Assembly (NCBI GenBank): GCA_031216915.1
Contig: CM062296.1
Span: 62,919,084-62,983,083 of the forward strand
Source: Pictodentalium vernedei
Taxonomy: Eukaryota; Mollusca; Scaphopoda; Dentaliida; Dentaliidae
DNA length: 64,000 bases
Reading direction: 5' to 3'
Shown piece after piece: positions 44,690 to 55,065 of the stretch (the first letter of the stretch is position 1; every line of letters starts with the position of its first letter). The translations under genes and the position numbers were made by a program. A model generated the notes under the pieces. It did no database searches. It was given only the letters and a program-made list of their open reading frames with translations, and had not been told where the DNA came from.

Positions 44690-45140
44690 AATTGTAGGTG
44701 AAACATTAATCCCATGGCGATTTAGTAGTAATCCACCATCCACATACTGTAGTCTTAATATTTTAGTTTGGAATCGATTTAGGCCAAAATGTACCCACCA
44801 CCTAAGTTTAGATTCGCTCAATTAATATATTCCAGATGATTGAATCAAAGCAATACCACAAACATATTGTCACATAGTGGCTGTGATTTGGACGTTGGTT
44901 AGGGATCCCCGGTTTCATTTGGGCCTGTCACAAACTCTTTGTTCGATTACTCAAACCAGTTCCCATGTTTTATTGATCAGGTGGTCTGTTGATCCGCGCT
45001 TCTACTAGTTGTTCGGGAGTGACATTTAGCAACCCACACCCAGCGTGCAGTTTTTTTACATAATTATACAGCTCCTCAAGTTTCATCAGTTCTAGAATAT
45101 AGTCAGCTCTACAATATAGAGTCAAACACTGTCGCAAAAG
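44690..45140. other. No recognised feature
   Basis: No repeat or coding motif seen before the Tc1 end at 45141. Confidence 0.5.
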
Positions 45141-46680
45141 TATACTATTCAAAAAAAGTAGGGGATATCCAAACTGATGTTGATATTTTCGGAAAATGGT
45201 ATTGGATACGCGTTATTGGACACATCAATATGTTATCACATTTAGTTTGGATCATGAATGTCACCGGCCCACGAAATCTTCGTGCAGGTTTTTCGCACGA
45301 GCGTCTGTGGGGGGTACGTTTTGCAATTTTCATTTGTACTGGACGGGCATTTTTGGAGTTCTCATCGTTCTTTTCTTGGTATAAACTCATTCATCAATAG
45401 TTTCTGGTCGACACACAACTTTTAAGGTATGCGAAGACTGACACGTGACAAACGTTTACGTGCCGTTGGCATGATGGAAGATGGCAACAGACAGACTTCA
45501 GTGGCTCAAATTCTCAACGTTACTCAATCGGTGATTAGCAGGTTGTGGTCACGCTACCGTCAGACGGGACAGCCAATGTTGATGACAAACATCGGTCAGG
45601 TCGTCCAAGGGCGACAACTGCTAACCAGGATCGTTTCATCCGAACGACATCATTACGTAACCGCCACCAAAGTGCCTTAGAAATTGGGCAGCAGCTCCAC
45701 TGATAGACAAATGTGCGAGTCAGTGGTCAGACTATCTCAAATCGCCAATACAGCTGAAATTTGTACGCTCGACAACCTCGAATAATTCCACGTTTGACTG
45801 AACGTCACATCGGAGCAAGGCGTAATTGATGTGGGGCAGGACAGCGCTGGGACAATCGTCGAATGAGCAACGTCATGTTTTCCGATGAATCAGGGTTCAC
45901 TCTCGACTCTCACGACATGCGAAACAGAGTGTGGGGGTGGCGGAACGAACAATACCATGCCGTAAGCGTTAGGCAGCACGATGGTTTTGGGGGTGGATCG
46001 GAAATGGTGTGGAGAGGCATAACCATGACAAGCAGAACAGCATTACATGTCATCCAAGGGCGTGTTCCAGGGCAGGTCTACCGGGAAACATGTTAGCAGC
46101 TCATCTGATGCCATTTGTGCGACGCCACGGCCGTCGGTTCATTTTCCAAGATGACAATGCAAGAGCACACATGGCTCGTGTCGCTACAGAGTTCCTCCAG
46201 GAACAGAACATCACTACACTGTCTTGGCCGGCACTAAGTCCAGATCTTTCGCCAATCGAGTACGTCTCGGATATACGTGGCAGGCGCCTACGGCAACGCC
46301 AACAGACCGCTACCAATGTCCAGGAAATTGCCGCTGCACTGCAGGAAAAATGTAATAACATCAGTCATGCTGATATTGGACGTTTGGTGAGGAGTATTCC
46401 ACGTCGGACCCGCGCTTGTCTCGCGAACTGAGGAGGATTTACAAGGTATTGAGGTCTTCGACTGAATGTGGTAAATTATCTGACTGACCGTCCAATTGCG
46501 TCCATGTCTTCTACAGCTCAGTGCGTGGAATGTGTGCTTGTCAGACACCCAACTGTCGCTGAAGGCATTCATCAGATGTCACAGTGCAATACCTCAACTG
46601 TCTTTTTGATGAAAATATAAATATATTTCTTCATGTATCTCACTTTTATCAAATATCCCCTGCTTTTTTTAAAAGTATAT
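45141..46680 (+). pseudogene. Tc1-like transposon with broken DD34E transposase
   Basis: Ends TATACTATTCAAAAAAAGTA ... inverse at 46655-46680 (about 27 bp, a few mismatches) fit a Tc1 element with TA target. The transposase starts at 45429 (MRRLTRDKRLRAVGMMEDGN), with an N-terminal helix-turn-helix (VAQILNVTQSVISRLWSRY). After a frameshift near 45600-45680 come FSDESGF (about 45878-45898, first Asp), GGGSEMVWRGI, then a second frameshift near 46090. Next come FQDDNARAHMARVATEFL (about 46144, second Asp) and LSPDLSPIEYVSDI (Glu, 34 residues after the second Asp). It ends at 46431 with RRTRACLAN. Two frameshifts and a stop make it inactive, but it is the best-kept Tc1 here. Confidence 0.92.
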
Positions 46681-46689
46681 TATAACTGG

Positions 46690-47740
46690 TATGGCGGTAG
46701 TCTTTTTAAGGCAGTCATGATCTGCCCAGCCAAATATTCTGAAGGCGTTGACACAACGCTCTCTGAAATCACTGCTGTCAGGGTGGTACGAACAGACCCT
46801 AATCCGGGCTACGGCTAGCTCTTATATATAAGGGTGCCCTTGACCAAGTCTGCTGATACAAGTATCGCCTGATCAGATGATTTGCCCACGTACCACTAGT
46901 TCATGCAAACGCTTCAGCAACACCCGTTATCCACCAAACTCAAAGGTGTGTCTCCGGCAGTTAAATCCTATGTTTCCTCTAGAATCCCCAACCAGCAAAT
47001 GACTGTTGGCTTGTATGGCGTTTGTCAACCAAGTAAAATCTGCAAGCACCAGCTGTATGTGGTATTAAAGCTGTTTACTTAACATTCGTCAGATTTTGAC
47101 AATTTAAAATTGCAACACGTCGGATAGCCATCATTATACCTAAACATCCACGATTATTGCTGGAATAAAGGACAGTTGTTATCTATAAACATTAACATAT
47201 CTCACAGGTTACTGCTGGGAGAGTTCGGTACAATACAACTCTATTAGCATTCCAATAACTTCACTTTTCGGCCAGCTATCCAATGACTTTAATTTTTTAT
47301 TACACATCCATTAAACTTTAAACCCTTGTATTCAACGGAATCGCCGCTATGATATAAATGATTCTGTATTCAACGGGTGATATACAAGCCAGAACTTTTT
47401 TACCGCACCGTTTAGTGACGCTTCGAAAAGTTTCCAAATTTCGTTATACAATTATCGACCGTCTGTCGCATAGTGTGAAAATGAAAACGTCCAAAGCAAA
47501 ATAAAGTCGGTTCACAAAAAAATTAGCAAAAAATGAGATAAAATTTTTTTGAAAAAAAAACAATCATTTCCAACCGGAACATTAACCCAGTCCCGTGGCC
47601 GTCTCGTTTTGTGGATCCCATTATATCTAAATTGGTCAACTTTATTTCGGTAAATCTTCGTACATGCTTCGAACTTCTATTAAAAACGTTTCTCCCAGCT
47701 GTTTTGCAGATCTGCACATATTTGTACTCATATTTTTACT
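46690..47740. other. No recognised feature
   Basis: Mixed-composition sequence, without repeats of the families seen elsewhere. It could be host intergenic DNA. Confidence 0.45.
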
Positions 47741-47820
47741 AACAGTAATGGCCACCAAATGGTTAGGCGTGAATGGGCACCAGCCCATTCACGCCTAACC
47801 ATTTGGTGGCTATTACTGTT
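47741..47820. repeat. Hairpin, 37 bp arms, 6 nt loop
   Basis: Arms 47741-47777 and 47784-47820 (stem starting AACAGTAATGGCCACCAAAT) pair with one mismatch. Confidence 0.97.
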
Positions 47821-47985
47821 TGTAAACAACGATACGAATTTCAACAAACACTGGTTCCGAAAAGGTTGTTTTGATTTTTTATCGATCCATATGATCAGTA
47901 CAGCGTCAGTCAAAACAAACTCTTCACCTTTGGGTTTAAACATCGGAATTAAAATTTGTTTATTTAAATGAATTTTAATGCATGG

Positions 47986-48144
47986 GTTGTGTAATAAACA
48001 CAGAACGCGATGTGTGTTTTAATCGTTGGGTGTTTTACATAATTCGTTGGAATGGCGTACGGCTCTCGCGAAATATGACTAGGCTATCCCAACTCGTTAT
48101 GTAAAACACCCACCGATTCAAACACACATCGCGTTCTGTTTATG
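47986..48144. mobile_element. B-type hairpin element with a different stem
   Basis: Begins GTGTAATAAACACAGAACG like the element at 14571. The stem then differs (CGATGTGTGTTTTAATCG..., arms about 47999-48042 and 48097-48139) yet pairs well with its own inverse. Central loop about 55 bases. Confidence 0.8.
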
Positions 48145-48485
48145 TATCTTCCTTTAATTATATTACAATTTACCACTTATGACGCCCTGAACACTTTGTA
48201 GACTGGATTTCTCAACAATTCTTTTTCTTTGAATCAGCGCTATAAATGTTTATTTTTCTCAAGCTAGACTTGATTTGACCGATTTTTATAGACCGAGGAG
48301 CATCTCCCGAACGCCGCGGACCTGAGCTAGAAGAGGATAGGGGGTGGGGGTGAGGTAGTTCAGCGAACTGAACGTAGTGGCTACTCCCTGTAAGGCCCTG
48401 CAATCAGCCAGCTACTTAATGTGACTTCTTTCTTGCTGTGAGAAGAGTTTGTGCAATATTATTTTTTCACGCTGTGAAGAATATA
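48145..48485. other. No recognised feature
   Basis: Nothing seen. Confidence 0.5.
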
Positions 48486-49958
48486 TATACGGACTCAGAA
48501 AAGAAAGTTTAATAGGAACAAATGGGAAATATAGCACAAATGATAAAATATAATAGTTCTAATGTTGCATGTTTGTGGACAAGAGGTCGTGCAAAGAGTT
48601 TAATGACATGTTATTGTTGTCCACCCAACCGTATAAATTTTCCTACGGATTTCAAAATAGCACGTGCTACCCGAGAATGTCAAATGATTGGGTGACCGAC
48701 AAATTGATTTGTGTTATGTTGTGCTAGAGAACCTAGGTTATTGAGAAAGCACGCTAGTTTTTGTCTTCCGACATTTTAAAAAATGCCAAGGTTAACCGAA
48801 AATCAGAGGTAGCGAGCCATTGGTATGCATGAGCTGGGATACCTCCAGATGAGCTCGCTGCTGAGTTCTGACTCACTGTGGCCACTATTTACCGTCTCAT
48901 TGGAAGGTATAGAACCACTGGATCTACTGCCGACTGGCCGCGTTCAGGTCGACCAAGAGTTAAGAACCATGCACAAGACCGACACCAGGACGTCTCATTT
49001 GCGGGATCGCTTTCTTCTGGCTACGAGGACAGCAGCAATTACTCCTGGTAGAACTAACAATAGAATCAGTGCCCAAACTGCCCACAACAGACTCGCTGAA
49101 CATGGCATCCGAAGTAGGCGTCCATACCACGGACCAATCCTTACCCAACGTCATCGTGCCATCAGAATGGACTCAGCAGCGTTGGAGCACAGTTCTCTTT
49201 AGTGATGAATCACGATTTTGTCTATGGCGCTTATGGTAGGTGTATCGCCGACGAGGAGAAAGGTTTCCTGATGCTTGCGTGTGGGAATGCGACCGTTTCG
49301 GAGGGGGAGTGTAATGGTTTGGGCAGGACATCCCTTGCACCATCGAACGCAGTTGATCTTCATCGATGGTAATCTGAATGGACTGCAATATAGGTATGTA
49401 ATTCTTAACGCTACTGTTGTCCCGTTGTTCAACGTTCAACGCTTACGTTGCATTGCAGTTATTCTAGCAAGACAATGCCCGATGTCACGTGGCGCGTATC
49501 TGTATGGCTTTCTTGGGAAGCAGAGCATCGAACTTTTTCCCTGGCCCCCACTTTCGCCTAATTTGTTGTCAATCGAGCATCTGTGGGATCAAGTGGACAG
49601 TCGGATGCGACTTCCTGATCTTCAGACATTAGGTGATTTACGTAATGTTCTAAGGCAGGAGTGGAACGCAATACCGCAGGGTGACATCCAGAGCCTTATC
49701 AGGTCCATACGCCGTCGATGTTTTGCCATCCAAGAGGCAAACGGTAGACATACATGCTATTGACTGCATGTGTGAACTTTTCATTTCACCCCATCTCTGA
49801 ATTGCGACGCTGGCAACAGTAAGAACATGAAATTATGCAAATTCACACAGCTGGACTCGAAATATGAATTTACAATAATTTGTTTGGGATTAAAGTCGAT
49901 AATTCTAATAAAATTGCTCCTCGAAGTTTATGATTATTTCTTTTTTGATCAGTATATT
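48486..49958 (+). pseudogene. Second Tc1-type transposon, broken transposase
   Basis: Possible ends ATACGGACTCAGAAAAGAAA (about 48489) and the inverse of AAAGAAATAATC near 49940 are only partly matched. The transposase starts MPRLTENQR at about 48783, with an in-frame stop soon after. Recognisable blocks are QTAHNRLAEHGIRSRRPYHG (about 49074-49133), LTQRHRAIR, VLFSDESRFCLW (about 49191-49226, first Asp), DRFGGGV (about 49291), the second-Asp region near 49465-49490 (damaged) and SIEHLWDQVDSRMR (about 49570-49611, the Glu region). LRNVLRQEWNAIPQGDIQSL (about 49640-49699) follows. The end CYAIQ-like block followed by GRHTCY closes at 49760. Multiple frameshifts. It is distinct in sequence from the copies at 45141 and 55066. 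Confidence 0.88.
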
Positions 49959-50192
49959 ATTACACGCTAAACGATAAATTTGCGCGTATCGGGTGCAGTC
50001 TTTCGAGTAGACTGGGAAGGGGTCATCACGTAGATTCGAGGTCTTCCTTACTCTCTCCATTCATTCAATAGCTGGGCCATAGGAGGTGGTACCTATGAAC
50101 AATAATATCCAGTCTACTCCATTTCTGTGTAGTGATTTCTGTGTAGTCTTTTTCACTTTCTGCGGGCAACAGGAAGACAGCCAATGTGGCTA

Positions 50193-50650
50193 CAGTTAAA
50201 ACTAGACGACCTGCAACGAATAGTGCGCTTATCTAGGCTTAATTGCGCGTTGGAATTGCGCGCAATTGCCATATCGAATGGCATCCAAAGCACAGCCGGT
50301 TCTTTTGGTTACTCATAGCAAACACATGCAATGTTTCTGCCAATGGACCTCCGGGTCAATGGACCTCCGCACAAATAGCACGTTGATATGCGCGTTAGTG
50401 TACGCGTTATGGCCAAAGTAAAGCTATCAAATTCTGTACATATGGCCTGTGCACAAGCAATGTTTCAGTCAATGGACCTCCGGGTAACCCGGAGGTCCAT
50501 TGGCAGAAACATTGCATGTGTTTGCTATGAGTAACCAAGAAAACCTGCCGTGCTTTGGATGCCATTCGATATGGCAATTGCGCGCTATTCCAACGCGCAA
50601 TTAAGCCTATATAAGCGCACTATTCGTGACAGGACTTCTAGTTTTAACTG
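50193..50650. mobile_element. Family A MITE, rearranged inverted composite
   Basis: Both ends are left-type ends of family A (CAGTTAAAACTAGACGACCT at 50193 and the inverse of CAGTTAAAACTAGAAGTCCT at 50650), with TA outside. After the left half reaches CAATGGACCTCCGGG, the sequence jumps into a reversed family A copy that contains a complete central hairpin (about 50472-50506). The TA flanks suggest that the composite moved as a unit or formed after insertion. Confidence 0.85.
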
Positions 50651-50849
50651 TAATAAGGTAGATGATTGTTGAAATCTGGTAGATGATTGTTGAAATAAAC
50701 TTGCCTTGTTGAAGTTTATTGGGAAGCGTTAATAAGCGCTCTCCAGTATATATACAGCCTAACATAGCACTCATTTATGAACAAGCTCTTTTTGAGAAAA
50801 TGCCTCCAGTGATGATGCTGTTTATTGATTGTTCTGCTGATTTGTTTAT

Positions 50850-50954
50850 GGGTTCTACCCCCGCGAGAATCCCGGTAAGGGAAGCAGTGCTTGTTTACTG
50901 CGGTAAACAGGCTCTATTTTACTGCAAAATGGGACCCAGTTATCCAATACTATC
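50850..50954 (+). repeat. Fragment shared with 4395-4495
   Basis: GGAAGCAGTGCTTGTTTACTG, then TAAACAGGCTCTATTTTACTG and GGACCCAGTTATCCAA, adjoin the left arm of the fold-back structure. They are absent from the right side. Confidence 0.6.
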
Positions 50955-53880
50955 CCTCTCGGTATTTGGCAGCCATAACCCGTGGCACCCCCAATTTCAG
51001 CACTCCTTTTTTGAAAATCTTTGGCCTTCGGCACCCGTTTTATGTCGTATAAGGCCATGGGGGCTATTGGTAAAGCCCTCAATGCGGTCTAATTTACTAT
51101 CCCTCTTAGCATCATTTCGGTATTTGGCAGCCATAACCCGTGGCACCCCCAATTTCAGCAACCCTTTTTGGAAACTCTCTGGCCTTCGCCCCCCCCCCCT
51201 TTTATGTCGCCCATGAGGGCTATGAGAAAAACCCTCAATGAGGTCTAATTTACTATCCCTCATAGCCTCATTTCGTTTGAGGCCATGAGGACCATGAAAC
51301 AATCTCTCAATGAGGTCTTATGTACTATCCCTCTGAGTCTCATTTCGGTATTTAAAGATATCTATGGCCCAGCTCCTATACAGCTCCTATATGGCTCCTA
51401 TACAGTCAGTCTTACCAACACCTTCCATTTTATCTCCAAAGCTCCGATGCCACTACTTGTCTATGGTCTATTTGTCCAATTATCAGCTTCTACAGCAGAC
51501 TTGTGCCATTGCTGCTTTGTACAAATATTCTTGGCTATACAATCATCCATTAATATTGACTTGTAACACTACTTTCTAGCTATACCTTCGCTCAGGTCTT
51601 CAAAATGTTCAATCAGATTGCTTCAACCCCCCCCCCCCCCCCCCCCCCCCGCCTCCACCACCCCAACATGTACCATTTTATACAACGTTCAATGTAAAAT
51701 ATCAATAAACGGGCTATATAACGGATTCCGTAAGTTGGATTCTTAGCATATTCCGTAAAGTTGGATTCCGTGTTTTAACATTTTAACGCTCGTGGGTATG
51801 GAATAGGGTTGGTAACACCCAATTGAATACTATTTCAAGAAACTGAACAGAACGAAGTGAACAACGAAGATCAAACACAACGAAGATCAAAATGAACAGA
51901 ACATAACAAAGTGAAAAAGATGGTTGGACACATCTGAACAGACAGAAAACAGGTTAAAGATACGTTATCCCAATGGGGTTGGCGACGTGAACAGAACATA
52001 ACAAAGTGAACAAAGTTTTGAATTATAACCTCTAAATATAACCCAATGTTAAGCCTTTGAAGAAAATAAAGTTTTGAACTCTATTTTTTACCTATAACCC
52101 TAATGAAAATATAGCAGTGTTGGACCCCTTTCAACTTTTGAATTGAACTGTATATCAAACATATAATTGCGAATGTCTTTATCTATCTCTCTATCTCTCT
52201 CTTTATCTTTGTTCCGGGTGAACTCCGTTTCTCGACCGATCGATCTCAAATTTTGTACATGGGGGTAATTCGTCCCTGTGAGTAACATGCGATGGGTGCC
52301 GTGCCCATGCGGTGTGACCTTGACCTTGAAATTGATGATCTTGACCTTTTATTTCGAAAGCGGCTGGGACGATAGGGCTAAAATTTCATATGTGCCGGTA
52401 TATTTATCCACCGATCAATTTGCCTTTATCAAGGTGTCCGTACGATGTGATCTTGACCTTGAAATTGATGACCTTGACCTTTTATTTCGAAAACGGCTGG
52501 GCCGATCGGGCTAAAATTTCATATGTGCGGGTATATTGACCCGTCGATCATTTTCACTCTAACGGGTTGTCCGTGCGGTGTGATCTTGACCTTCAAGCTG
52601 GTGACCTTGATATTTTCCTCCGTTTCTAGACCGATCCGATATAACCATCTTCTCCCGTGCAACGCCGGGTATTCACCGCTTGTAATTTATATAAATAATA
52701 GTAAAACCCTTTGAACTATTTTGAACTGAACAAAATTTAACTGAGTGATTTTTTTTAACTACGTCCTTAATAAAAATATAACGAAGTTGATCTGAATGAA
52801 CTCTTTTTTTTTTGAACTACAACCCCAATGAAGGTATTAACTCCCTTAATTCTTTCAATAGGGAAGTGGAATACCCACGAGTGTTAAAATGTTAAAACAC
52901 GGAATCCAACTTTACGGAATCGGCTTGGAATCCCACTTACGGAATCCCTTAAATAGCCCGTTTATAGATATTTTACATTGAGCGTTGTATAAAATGGTAC
53001 ATGTTGCGGGGAGGGGGGGGGGGGGGGTGGTGAAGCAATCTGACTGAACATTTTGAAGACCTGAGCACAGGAATAGCTAGGTAGTAGTGTTACAAGTCAA
53101 TATTAATGGATGATAGTATAGCCAATAGTACTGGTACAACGCCGCAACAGCACAAGACTGCTGTAGAAGCTAATGATAGGACATCTAGACCATGGACAAG
53201 GAGTGGTGGCCTTGGATCTTCGGATATAAGGTGAAAGCCGTTGGTAAGACTACCTATTACTACTCATAGTCCTCATGGCCTCATACGACTAAAAAGGAGT
53301 GTCGAAGGCCAGACGTTTTTCAAAAAGTGGTGCTGAAATTGGGGGTGCCACGGGTTATGGCTGTTAAATACCGAGCTGTGGCTAAGAGGGATAGCAAATT
53401 TGACCTCACTGATGGCTTTTCTCATAACCCCATGGCCTCATACGACTAAAAAGGGGTGCCTAAGCCAGACGTTTTCCAAAGCGTGGTGCTGCAATTCGGG
53501 TGCCACGGGTTATGGCTGTAATATACCGAGATGAGGCTAAGAGGGATAATACATTAGATCTCATTGAGGGATTTTTCTCAAGGCCCCCATGGCCTCATAC
53601 GACAAAAAAGGGATTTTCCAGAAGGTATCATCGATAGGTATCCTAAAATAATACAATACCAGGTCATAGGTATCCTCAAATACCGAAATGAGGCTAAGAG
53701 GCAGAGTAAAGTAGACCTCATTGGGGGATTTCCTCGTGGCCTTCATGGCCTCATACGACAAAAGAGGGATTGTCCAGAAGGTATCCTCAATAGGTATCCT
53801 CAAATAATACAATACCAGGTCACAGGTATCCTCAAATACCGAAATGAGGCTAGGGTATGGCGGTCCTAGAAAGGATTCTG
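50955..53880. mobile_element. Fold-back structure, about 0.85-1.0 kb inverted arms
   Basis: Left arm about 50955-51805 and right arm about 52862-53880 are inverses over nearly their whole length. Matched landmarks are GCCATAACCCGTGGCACCCC, CATCCATTAATATTGACTTG, CAGGTCTTCAAAATGTTCA, ACATGTACCATTTTATACAA and AGTTGGATTCCGTGTTTTAA. The distal parts of both arms are built of tandem units of about 130-180 bp around GGTATTTGGCAGCCATAACC and CCTCTTAGCCTCATTTCGG; the right arm has more units. Both arms have a C/G homopolymer run at matching places. The spacer is about 1.05 kb. Long tandem-containing terminal repeats are the hallmark of fold-back elements. No transposase and no target duplication were recognised. 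Confidence 0.85.
52170..52690 (+). mobile_element. Possible Helitron-like fragment in the spacer
   Basis: Two to three imperfect tandem units of about 125 bp contain GTGATCTTGACCTTGAAATT and TTTCGAAAACGGCTGGGCCG. They are followed by TCTCCCGTGCAACGCCGGGT, a short GC hairpin, and then ATTCACCGCTTGT. A GC hairpin about ten bases before CTRR is the Helitron 3' pattern; here CTTG stands where CTAG would be expected. No 5' end or Rep/Helicase found. Confidence 0.4.
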
Positions 53881-53925
53881 GGGAAAATAAAGTCGCTTTT
53901 GGTGGTTCTGAGGGATTGTAGGGTT

Positions 53926-54213
53926 GCTTGTGGTAATGAGATTTACTCCTGTTCAATCGAACACACCTTCAGAACACATCGCTGTCCTATAAGAAAGTTT
54001 TAGGTCAAATAGCAACCACATGCCACCATAGAAACCAAGATGGCGGCCCCAGTATACCAAATGGACGACGGAAACACTTATCGTATTAATAACAAACGCT
54101 GCGCAACTCACTAACACCACGTATCACTATCGCGCGAGGTACCATGACAACAGAATATGGCGCCACTGAGTCTCGTGATATGACGTCACTACCGGGGTCA
54201 TCCACCGGGATCA
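53926..54213. mobile_element. Long-TIR MITE family H, copy 2 (interior only)
   Basis: Matches the interior of 9498-9984 (CACCATAGAAACCAAGATGG, AATGGACGACGGAAACACTT, CATGACAACAGAATATGGCG, ATGACGTCAC). The long terminal repeats are reduced to a decayed right end. Here the YY1-type site is intact (AAGATGGCGGC at about 54037-54047), while the NRF1 site is lost. Confidence 0.8.
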
Positions 54214-54239
54214 ACCAACTATGAAGTGAAAAGCACATT

Positions 54240-54690
54240 ACATCCTACTATCCCACTTAATGACGTTATGACGTATTTTGTTCCTGGCCGGAAAATCGGC
54301 CACTCGGGTTCAAAGGGTTAACCCTTTAACCAACGCAGACGATATCAAAATTTATTATTTTTGATATCATTTTTTTTCAAATTTTTCAAAACAATTCAAC
54401 AAAACCATATCGTGTGACCCCTCGTTGGAACGAGCTCGACGAGCTAGTTTCAACGAGGGGTCACATGATATGGTTTTGTTGAAATGTTTTGAAAAATAGT
54501 ATTTTTTCAACTGCTGAATTTGCATATTACGCGGTCGGATGAGGGCGAATCGTTGGGTGAAGGGTTAATGACAAAAATGGAAGATACCATATTTATTATT
54601 TGATGGAAGTCCAATTAATGATTCCAATGTGCAACCTTGAGGGCTGTATGTTGAATATGTTGATGGCCTAAGCACACAAATTCACTGATT
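54240..54690. mobile_element. TTAA-type MITE related to 4070-4290, split by another
   Basis: The left piece ends CTCGGGTTCAAAGGG TTAA, the inverse of the 4070 element's end. The right piece (54569-54690) carries AATGGAAGATACCATATTTA and CCAATGTGCAACCTTGAGGG, matching the 4070 element in reverse. The C2 element at 54322-54564 sits in a TTAA between them. Confidence 0.55.
54322..54564. mobile_element. piggyBac-type palindromic MITE (best copy of C2)
   Basis: TTAA on both sides (54318-54321 and 54565-54568). Ends CCCTTTAACCAACGCAGACG and CGTTGGGTGAAGGG. The central hairpin has arms AAAACCATATCGTGTGACCC and its inverse, meeting at AACGAGCTCGACGAGCTAG. Confidence 0.92.
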
Positions 54691-55065
54691 TGCTGAATGT
54701 ATATATTTTATGAAAGTGATTCAGGAACGTTAAAGGGAGCTTTGAGAGGGTGAATGTTACCGGAATATATACACGCTGCTTGCCTTAAAAATATACAGAT
54801 ACATTCACTCTACAAATAATCTAAGCATGTTTATGTGCTCGTGTCATGTATATTCAATTACTGAAGTGAGTTGTAAATTTTACAGGACAGGATAAATTTG
54901 AGATTGCCCAGTAAAATCATTCAACGAAATACGTTCATTGCCCATTCCCATCGGTGTGTATGCTGACTTGCAGGAAAACAAAAACTCTCTTCAACTCTTT
55001 GTTGGGGATGTCATGAGATGTTTATGACGCCGTAAAATACTCGCGTGAATAGTCTGCCGTGGTAA
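54691..55065. other. No recognised feature
   Basis: Nothing seen. Confidence 0.5.

Noticed and set aside
50719-51216. 165-codon open frame in the left fold-back arm
   Set aside because: It contains the same peptide words twice because it translates the tandem units of the arm; the inverse arm does not keep it open.
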